DNA of 64,000 nt, from positions 1,488,001 to 1,552,000 of the forward strand of contig AP026126.1 in the NCBI GenBank assembly GCA_030295235.1, read 5' to 3'. Below the pieces are notes generated by a model. It was not told the DNA's origin and did not search any database. It saw only the letters and a list, made by a program, of their open reading frames with translations. Numbering within the stretch: the stretch's first letter is position 1; every line of letters begins with the position of its first letter. The position numbers and the translations under genes are program-made. Shown here in pieces: positions 56,852-64,000 of the stretch. Origin of the DNA: Fistulifera solaris (Eukaryota > Bacillariophyta > Bacillariophyceae > Naviculales > Stauroneidaceae).

Positions 56852-58515
56852 ATGACTTCGTCCGATAATAAAGCCAAGCCAGTAAATCTATTTGACTACA
56901 GCGAAGAAGAACTGTTGCAACACAATGCTCTAACTCATTACGAAATATTAAATGTTCCCGTCTTTGCAACGACCGACGACGTCAAAAGGCGTACCGCAAA
57001 TCTTCTCTCAAGTATCACCCTGACAAAACTGGACGTGGTGAAGATGATTACGTCTTCTTGGCAGTCAAAGCTGCGTACGATACACTGACAGACTCAGCGA
57101 AACGGCAAGCATACGATAGCACTGTCATGCCGTTCGACGATGAAATTCCGCCACCTCGTTCTCAACTGCTACAAGACCCTCTTCTTTTATACCAAGATGA
57201 GGACTTTTATGATTTATTCGGACCAGTATTTGAAAGAAACTTGAGATTCGATGCACGTCTTCGACCGGAAAATCACAAAAAGAACAAAAACAACAGTAAT
57301 CTACAGAAGACCTCGGCCTCCAAGGCACCGACGCTCGGTGACGCTAATACTCCAATCGAAGAAGTTCATGCCTTCTACGAGTACTGGGTGCATTTTGAAT
57401 CATGGCGGGATTACTCACAGACGGCTGCCGATGAGCTGGAAATTGATCAAGAAAACGCCGAGAGTCGCTACGAGAAAAGATGGCTACAAAAAGAAATTGA
57501 TCGACGGGCCAAACAGTTGAAAAGACAGGAAATGGCACGCATTCAGCTTCTTGTAGAACGTGCCTCGGAAGCAGATCCGCGACTTCGAAAAGAACGGCTG
57601 GAAAGACAGCAAGCTAAAGTAGAAGCAGCGAAACAGCGTGAGTTGGAAGCAGAAAGAAGAAAGCAGGAGCTAATAGAAGCAGAGAAAAGAGAAGAAGAAC
57701 GCTTAGAGCAAGAAAAACAGCAGAAAGTGGCAGAAAAGATGGCTAGGGAACAGGAGAAGAAGATGATACGAAAAGAGCGTCAGCAATTGCGCCGGATGAC
57801 ATCGTCGTCTTTTGAAAGCGTCAAAGACAAAGCGAACGAATTGCCTTGGAAAGATTTGTATGACATGAGCGTCGATGTTGATTTTTTGTGTGCTTCTTTA
57901 AGTTTCACTCAGTTAAAAGAGATCAATACGAAGTACGAGTCACATGAAGATCATGCAAAAGCATTGCAGTTTGTACAGGAGAAGGTCAAAAGGGTCAAAG
58001 AGGGGGAAGAATGCGGTAACGCTGACCAATCAACAGAATCGAATGGCGGAATTACAGCAGGCATGAGCAACAACGGCAACAAATGTTCTGCAACATCAAA
58101 TCTGTGGTCACAAGAGGAGATGTCAGCTCTGGCGAAGGGCATAAAAAAGTTTCCCGCTGGCGGTGCAAACCGATGGGACCAAATTGCTAACTATGTAAAC
58201 AATCTTTGCCGGCAGGATGTACCGCGGACCAGACAGGAATGCATTGACAAGTACAATGCTTTAGCACGCGAGACCAAAAATACGGACTCAACGACAGTAG
58301 AGGAGCCGAAAAACGGAGCAGACAATGGCGATGAGAACAGCGAGTGGACTGCAGAACAAGACCAACAGCTACAAGACGGGCTTACAAAGTTTCCTGCGAC
58401 AATGGACAAAAATGAGCGATGGGCCAGTATCGCTAAGGGCGTAACCGGAAAATCGAAGAAAGACTGCGTGCAGCGATTTAAGGCGATTCGTGAAGCGCTC
58501 AAAAATCGAAAGTGA
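56852..58515 (+). CDS. Zuotin/DNAJC2 (MPP11) ribosome-associated J-protein
   Basis: 554 residues after one A is added to the run at 56984-56987. The J domain then reads HYEILNVPVF...KKAYRKSSLKYHPDKTGRGE, with HPD, joined to VKAAYDTLTDSAKRQAYDS. The zuotin homology region follows (HAFYEYWVHFESWRDYSQ), a long charged helix (the ribosome-contacting part), and two C-terminal SANT/Myb domains (LWSQEEMSALAKGIKKFPAG; EWTAEQDQQLQDGLTKFPAT). This order is that of metazoan and plant DNAJC2; yeast zuotin lacks the SANT domains. With an Hsp70 partner it forms the ribosome-associated complex at the exit tunnel. Confidence 0.9.
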
Positions 58516-58564
58516 TATATTATGGTCCATAAGTCCATAAGGCTCGTCATTTAGCAATGTAAAT

Positions 58565-59845
58565 TTAGGCATCGTCTGTCTCCTGCGACTGCAGATCTGC
58601 CTTGTATCTCAGATACGCGCCAATACATTCCTCGAGTATTTCACCGTCTAGGAAGGCTTGAGTGTTCGTAGTTTCCCACCCTGTTCTCTGATCTTTTACC
58701 ATTTTGTATGGATGCAGCACATAGTTTCGTATTTGTGCACCCCACGATGCTTCTACTATGTCCCCGCGAATTTCATTGATCTCTTTAACACGCTGCTCCT
58801 GTGCCACCGCAAGTAATTGCACCTTTAAACGCTTCATTGCGATTTCACGGTTAGCCGACTGACTTCGCTCTTGCGTGCATTTCACTTGGAGACCAGTTGG
58901 GATGTGTCGGATGCGCACAGCGGATTCTACTTTGTTAACGTTTTGGCCACCTTTTCCTCCAGACCTCATGGTCGTTATTTCTAAATCAGAATCTGGAATT
59001 TGGATATCGTTCAGCACAATGTCGCTGTCAAGTAAATCTGCGGGCGCAACATCAACTCCCGCAAAAGTAGTTTGGCGCTTATTGTTAGCATTAAAAGGGC
59101 TGAGGCGTACTAGCCGATGTGCACCCTTCTCTCCCTGAAACCAACCAAATGCATTCGGTCCAGTGACAAGCATTTCCACGCTCTTATATCCGACAACTTC
59201 ACCAGCTTGTTCGTCTTCTACGATGCATTGAAATCCCATTTTCGCGCAGTGTCGTTCATACATGCGTTTTAGATCTTTTACCCAATCGTTGGCTTCCGTA
59301 CCACCAGCACCTGCTGTTAAGAGTATTCGTGCTGGAGCTTGATCGTAAGGGCCCGAAAGCAATAGTTCTAGTTCATAGTTCTCACTATCGGTCCGTAAAT
59401 TTATGGTCTGTTCCTCCAGTTCTTGTAGCAACAGTTCTCGTTCGTCTGACGATAGGGAATCGTCTTGTAGAAATTCAAGAGCCGCTCGGCAATCTCCACT
59501 CCATTTCTTCCAGTTTTCCATACGTTGCAAGAGTCTCGTATATGTAGATAGTTGTTGTGTGACCACCGACGTTCGCTGGTTGGCGGCATCCCAGAACTTC
59601 GGATTTGCCTGCTCTCGTTCTAAATCGTCGATGCGACTTTGCAGTTGAGATGTTGTCATGCCGGTTGATTTTAAATTCTTTTCATAGCAAGCGATTGCGT
59701 CTTCAGCTTCTTTTCTTAAGATGACAAAGTCAATTTGTCGCGTTGCAGAAAGGAAAGCAACTCTATTGGATACGAACGCGTTTCGAAAGGGAACAAAAGC
59801 TCGAGCCAAGGATAGGTAGTTTGTGATCATTATCAGTGCGCGCAT
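58565..59845 (-). CDS. prfB: Plastid peptide chain release factor 2
   Basis: 426 residues from the ATG at 59845. The stop-codon recognition tripeptide SPF ([16 protein letters not shown]) marks RF2, which reads UAA and UGA, and the catalytic loop is [15 protein letters not shown] with GGQ. The N-terminal domain is a helical bundle ([20 protein letters not shown]). The first residues ([11 protein letters not shown] then FVPFRNAF) fit a plastid bipartite signal, so this is organellar RF2. No programmed frameshift site is present, unlike bacterial prfB. Its stop is 49 nt from that of the DNAJC2 gene. Confidence 0.9.
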   Translation of the reverse strand: MRALIMITNYLSLARAFVPFRNAFVSNRVAFLSATRQIDFVILRKEAEDAIACYEKNLKSTGMTTSQLQSRIDDLEREQANPKFWDAANQRTSVVTQQLSTYTRLLQRMENWKKWSGDCRAALEFLQDDSLSSDERELLLQELEEQTINLRTDSENYELELLLSGPYDQAPARILLTAGAGGTEANDWVKDLKRMYERHCAKMGFQCIVEDEQAGEVVGYKSVEMLVTGPNAFGWFQGEKGAHRLVRLSPFNANNKRQTTFAGVDVAPADLLDSDIVLNDIQIPDSDLEITTMRSGGKGGQNVNKVESAVRIRHIPTGLQVKCTQERSQSANREIAMKRLKVQLLAVAQEQRVKEINEIRGDIVEASWGAQIRNYVLHPYKMVKDQRTGWETTNTQAFLDGEILEECIGAYLRYKADLQSQETDDA

Positions 59846-60559
59846 CGTTTTGTTACGAAGTATTGATTCTTTGGTTACTATATCATCGAAGAACACAATC
59901 GATGATAAAGGAGATAGAAAGTTTAAAGGCACTTGCTACCCTTGTACAACGACAATACAATCAAGGAAATGGCGAAAAGTGTAAGGATCTCCCCGCCGTT
60001 TTTTTGACGGACGAGGACAGAAATTGTTTATGTACATTCCCTAACCCCTATTCCCTATACCCTAAGTGCGTCGGTAGCGTAATGTACACCAGCAGCTCAC
60101 TTATTTTCAAACCATTTCTAGTCTCTTGCAGGCAAGTAAACAAAAGATCGAGACTAGAGACTACACAGGTCAAAAAGAAAGAAGACTTTTGAAACCGATT
60201 CTAATTCAATATCATTGCAATCCCATTTGGCTAGTAAACATTTGCGTGTTACGATTCGCTATAAAAAAGTCTTTCAAGGGCACAATAAACCAATCCAGCA
60301 GCTCATTCGGGCTAAGAGTGATGCGAGGTCGAGTCAAAGATGTATGGCTGATCGCGCTTTTCCTCCTATTAGTACGATGAAACTACTGGAAAGGGAAAGT
60401 CACAGTCCCGCAGTTTGAATCGATCTTACCTGTCATTGACTAAAAAAGTAGTGATGGCTCTTTATAGAGAGTTGAGGAGCAACGTTAAGGAAGCTTCACC
60501 CTTCGTTCAAGCATCCTCCACTGTACCGAGACAATGAAACGACACCACTCTTTCATTGA
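59846..60559. other. Intergenic region with telomere-like words
   Basis: 714 nt between two minus-strand genes. At 60039-60065 CCCTAA and variants occur four times in a row (CCCTAA, CCCCTATT, CCCTATA, CCCTAA), a degenerate telomere-like block. No gene is supported. Confidence 0.4.
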
Positions 60560-61456
60560 TTAGAAGGACAATTCTGACTCAATAGCTGACCACAATTCGT
60601 CCAGACCAGCCCCATGCTTAGCACTCGTCACATACACGAAAGGACTCTGCGAGAGTGTGTCGTCAATCTGCTGTCGATGATGATAACGCATACAGATCTG
60701 GTTCACGTGTTTGATGATATCCGCCATACGCCTGGCACCATCTGACTTTGTAAGAACAATCGTGAAGGCTATTTCCGCTTCTTCCAACCAGCCCTGCACT
60801 GTTTGGTCGAATGCTTGAGGTCCGACACGTGCATCCTGCAGCAAGAACAAGCGTGTCAATGGTGCTCGCAGAAGAAATTGTTGCGTACGACGCTGCCATT
60901 CTTCCACTGCCTCATCCGGTCCCACTGCATAACCATATCCAGGCAAGTCAACGAAATAAGCATGTACTCGTTCCATACAATCGTGCGTATTTTCCGAGGC
61001 AACCCATCCGTAATAATGCACTTTTTGTGTCCGACCCGGTTGTTTACTAGTCACTGCTAGTGATTGGTTCATAAGAGCGTTCAAGAGGCTCGACTTTCCG
61101 ACATTCGATCTTCCCAAAAAAGCAAATCGAGGAGTTGTATCTTCTGGGGAAGGATGCTGCTGGCCTCCAAACTCTGCCGGATCCATTCGTTTGAATTGCC
61201 GATGCCGATGAACTGCAGTAGAAAACGATTCCAGGTCATAGTCGCCAGTTTCTGCTGCCACTTTTGCTACAAACACGTGGGGCGAAGCTGTTGGGAGCAA
61301 CAATGCCGGCGGAATGATCTGATTTCCTTGATCATCCGTTACTGGCTTTATCTTTCTGGGCTTGGGTGGTTTACCCTTCTTCGTTGACAAAGACGCACGA
61401 GAAAAACGGTACAAGCGCCCTGAGAGACGACCGACCAGTACTTGTGTAAAGGGCAT
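60560..61456 (-). CDS. engB: EngB/YihA-type GTPase, probably mitochondrial
   Basis: 298 residues from the ATG at 61456; upstream residues in the same frame lack an ATG. G motifs: FLGRSNVGKSSLLNALMN (G1), SKQPGRTQKVHYYG (G2), FVDLPGYGYAVG (G3), TKSD (G4) and VTSAKHGAGLDE (G5). EngB GTPases help assemble the large ribosomal subunit. The N-terminus MPFTQVLVGRLSGRLYRFSR followed by ASLS is an arginine-rich amphipathic presequence without acidic residues, as for mitochondria; it lacks the plastid signal peptide seen in its neighbours. A linker of about 90 residues precedes the G domain. Confidence 0.88.
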   Translation of the reverse strand: MPFTQVLVGRLSGRLYRFSRASLSTKKGKPPKPRKIKPVTDDQGNQIIPPALLLPTASPHVFVAKVAAETGDYDLESFSTAVHRHRQFKRMDPAEFGGQQHPSPEDTTPRFAFLGRSNVGKSSLLNALMNQSLAVTSKQPGRTQKVHYYGWVASENTHDCMERVHAYFVDLPGYGYAVGPDEAVEEWQRRTQQFLLRAPLTRLFLLQDARVGPQAFDQTVQGWLEEAEIAFTIVLTKSDGARRMADIIKHVNQICMRYHHRQQIDDTLSQSPFVYVTSAKHGAGLDELWSAIESELSF

Positions 61457-61844
61457 TCTTTGATGTTTCTTACAAAATCGCAGTAAGAGAAAATCGAATT
61501 GCCGCCGCCATCGTCGATCTCTTGTTTTCGCCTCCTTTTGTGACCCGGGACTGGGAAAATCGGCGCACAACTCATAACCCTCTGTCGACAGTCGACCTGT
61601 TTTACACCATAGTGCAGGTTCAGTTATCGGTACCGGTACTTGTACTTCATTCTATACTAAAACTCTTCAGATGACATCATAGTCATGACCGGACTGATGC
61701 CATGCGTCAGCTTTTTCAATTTTTTTTTAACCAACGCAGCAAGCCATGGCAAAATGGCGAAAAGTGCAATGTGATTGACAGCTTTTTTTACAAGCAATCA
61801 ACATCTAGATCACGTCGTAGGAAGAACAACAGATCACTATCAAG
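61457..61844. promoter_or_regulatory. Divergent promoter region of EngB and the LHC-like gene
   Basis: 388 nt between outward starts. It includes an ATCGGTACCGGTAC word near 61627 and a T9 tract at 61720-61728. No gene is supported. Confidence 0.4.
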
Positions 61845-62327
61845 ATGAAGACAATCTGGTCTTTACTGTGCCTTTTGGCGACCATTTTCGTTTGCCAAAC
61901 AAACGCGTTCGTTTCTCGAGCTTCCGTTATTTCCAGACCGTCAACCCCCGTCAGTTCAGTTGTTTTGCAAGAACGGCGCTGGAATTTCAATGATGGTCAG
62001 AGTCCGTGGGGAATGAAGAAAAATGCTGAAATCTGGAATGGGCGATTCGCTCAGGTGAGTTTGCTTCGTGCTCTAATTCAAATATAATCCGAAGTCGACC
62101 GTTTAACGTTTCTTTATTCCTTCGACGATTTGTCTATTTTCTTTCAGATGGCTTTCGTTATCGTTTTCCTTCAAGAACTCGTACAGGGTAAAGGAGTATT
62201 TGAGGGACTTGCCCAAGGCGACCCCGTGAACTTTGCTGTTTTGGGAATCTTTGGTTTTTCTCTAGTAGGCCTGACCGCGTGGCTGGCGATTCAAGGTGAT
62301 GATGATTTCGTTGCTCGGGAAATGTAA
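61845..62327 (+). CDS. LHC-like (HLIP/SEP-type) plastid protein
   Basis: Two exons (61845-62054, 62148-62327), GTGAGT...CAG intron of 93 nt, 129 residues. The signal peptide (IWSLLCLLATIFVCQTNA) ends at NA/FVSRASVIS, the plastid motif. The chlorophyll-binding motif of high-light-inducible proteins is rebuilt exactly across the splice: EIWNGRFAQ/MAFVIVFLQE (E-x-x-N-G-R-x-A), then LVQGKGVFEGL as in cyanobacterial HLIPs. A second membrane helix (FAVLGIFGFSLVGLTAWLAI) follows, so it is a two-helix protein rather than a one-helix HLIP. Such proteins protect against excess light and help photosystem assembly. Confidence 0.83.
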
Positions 62328-64000
62328 CTGGGCACGCTATATATACTTGAATCAGTTACTTAAACCATGCATTGAATATTGCTGAAGCTACTGTAACTAT
62401 ACAATGCCTATCGATTAAGTACGACTAATAACTGTCACAAGTTTGAATCCGTTCAATTTCCAGCCACCCTTCCCTCCTTGCAACTTGGTATCTCCTTGTC
62501 ATGAAAAGATTATCTTTTCCGTTTCATCATAGAACCTAATTTTTGAGTTTACATGCTAAGTGGGGGTTGCCGTGACGCTCTATTGCTTGTCCTTGCGTGC
62601 GCTCCGTCGTCCCAATCAACAATTCTTTGTTCGGGTCGTTTGGAAAACTCAGCGGTTACTGAGATTGGTGGGCGTCACCAGAATTTTTTACTCGATCATT
62701 GAACACATCCACAAAAAGATGCAGCTTGATGCTCATCATTTGCCATGCCGGAAGCACACGTTAAGCGAGATGACGACAATGCTCTGTCAAAGTGGCCATC
62801 AATCCAAACTAGACTGTCATTTAGTAAAAGCTTTGAGGTTCGTTTTGTTTCTGCAATCTAGGTTTGCCAAAACTTCTGACGTGAAGCCGTGGGATCTCGA
62901 CCTTCGAGCTTGATCTCGAACATTCAACTTTAAGGTTTCACTTAATCCGAAAAAGAACATTTTTACCTCCAACTCCCACTACCATTGCAAGGAACGGAAT
63001 CCGGCTTCCAAGGCGATTACTCCGTATTAGTAACGTTACCCTCAGGGCTCATCAAGGCTCTAGACTCGAGAATTAAGGCAAAAATCAGCGGGAGATACGG
63101 ACCCAGTAAATCATTTTATAGTTTAAAAACAAACTTTTCGTGTTTTGCTTTCCATACCCCTTCGTCTTTGGGCTCTAGCTAGACCTAGTACCAGGTAGAC
63201 AACTAGACAATCATTACCCCTGAGCCCTGAGTCATGATGAGGAGTGGTCATGAGTCATGAGTTATGAGCAATCATAGTCATAGCTGGTCTCGGGTCATCA
63301 GTCTTCAGTCATCAGTCATCATTCATCATTGCTTTTCTGCTAAGTTACCTGGTATAAGTTTTTTAATCGTCAGAATCTAATCTTGACATTCGACTGAATT
63401 TTCCATTTTTCATTCACATATATTTCAGTCTGACACTTCTCTGAGTAAGCTTTGGTTTTAACTCTCTAGCCTTAGTGCGCTAGAAGAGGGCCAGTCCAGA
63501 GCCCGTTTCCCAATGAGGGGGGTTCCGTTGCTTTTGCTATTATTTACTATTTGTGACTTGTGTGTTTTCCGTTTCGATGTTTCTTTTCGATGACAAGAGA
63601 TGACCATTGACAATTGACAATTGACAATGACTTGATGGCCTATACCAGATACCAGAAACAGAAACGGAGTACTAGGTAGCAGGTAGCGTAATGATCACTC
63701 TATATACCTGGTGCCTACAAAACAATATAAAGTAGTTATTCTTAGTACTTTGTAAATTGGACATTGGACACAGGACAAAGTAGTTAATTGTTAATTCGAT
63801 CTGGGGCAAAGGCCCAAGCGGAAACATTGGTCATTACTACTCCTCTTTATTATGGTAGTGTACCGCGGAGGAAGGAGAATTTATTATTATTTATTGTTAT
63901 TTACCAGGTAATACTTATTACAATTACTAATTACTTATTTCCAGGTACCCAACGAGAATATCGAAACGCGAAACGGGAAAGCAAGGCGAGAGAGGAACGA
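62328..64000. other. Gene-poor end region with short repeats
   Basis: 1.67 kb without a supported gene. It holds a 40-nt block at 63368-63407 shared with 18087-18126, a run of TGAGTCATGA/CAGTCATCA words at 63220-63330, a TTGACAATTGACAATTGACA run at about 63606-63626, and four TACCAGGTA-type words (63189, 63346, 63705 partial, 63902). The composition suggests decayed repeats. Confidence 0.55.
63368..63407. repeat. 40-nt block shared with 18087-18126
   Basis: Core TAATCTTGACATTCGACTGA at 63378 is also found at 18097; over 40 nt I count about four differences. The 18-kb copy sits directly left of the palindrome array. Function unknown. Confidence 0.7.

Overview
This window is nuclear DNA of a pennate diatom, most consistent with Phaeodactylum tricornutum. 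The evidence is a compact gene layout (median intergenic gap a few hundred bases), few short GT-AG introns (about 60-175 nt), and many proteins starting with a signal peptide followed by an Ala/Gly-Phe (ASAFAP-like) cleavage site, the mark of import into a four-membrane secondary plastid. I see no tRNA, rRNA, CRISPR array or intact transposon.

Layout. 1-8 kb: elongin C, a MAP2K-like kinase, a secreted double-SET protein, a coiled-coil protein and a membrane-anchored sulfotransferase-like protein. 8.5-16.2 kb: peroxin PEX1, a CENP-O-like kinetochore protein, a spastin/fidgetin-type AAA ATPase and a Nudix hydrolase. 16.5-23 kb: a membrane SDR, an array of palindromic repeats, COP9 signalosome subunit 1, a plastid protein of DUF1997 type and an MBL-fold hydrolase. 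23.2-33 kb: two tandem plasma-membrane-type Ca2+-ATPase genes flanking a RibD/DHFR-like reductase. 34-43.6 kb: class II fructose-bisphosphate aldolase, plastid CcdA, a trypsin-like protein lacking two catalytic residues, a plastid bestrophin-like channel, a phosphate-carrier-like protein with a plastid presequence and a family-16 methyltransferase. 43.8-54 kb: a giant ankyrin-type protein, plastid methionyl-tRNA synthetase and two paralogous membrane RING-H2 proteins, then inositol-monophosphatase. 55-62.4 kb: plastid glutaredoxin, zuotin/DNAJC2, plastid release factor 2, mitochondrial-type EngB GTPase and an LHC-like two-helix protein. The last 1.7 kb carries no recognisable gene but several short repeats.

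At least nine genes are plastid-targeted and cover plastid translation (MetRS, RF2), redox and cytochrome assembly (glutaredoxin, CcdA), envelope or thylakoid transport (bestrophin, phosphate carrier) and light stress (HLIP/SEP-like). There is no operon logic; several pairs share divergent promoters.

An important property of this sequence is that about fifteen otherwise excellent genes are broken by single-base indels, mostly in homopolymers. In each case one base restores the frame, and in nearly all the summed exon length then becomes a multiple of three. The two Ca2+-ATPase copies act as mutual controls: each carries one extra C at a place where the other does not. I therefore read these as residual long-read assembly errors, not pseudogenes, and give gene spans across them. 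The most interesting non-coding signals are the palindrome array at 17.9-18.44 kb with covarying arms, related palindromes at 55.1 kb, and a nonamer TACCAGGTA strongly over-represented between genes.
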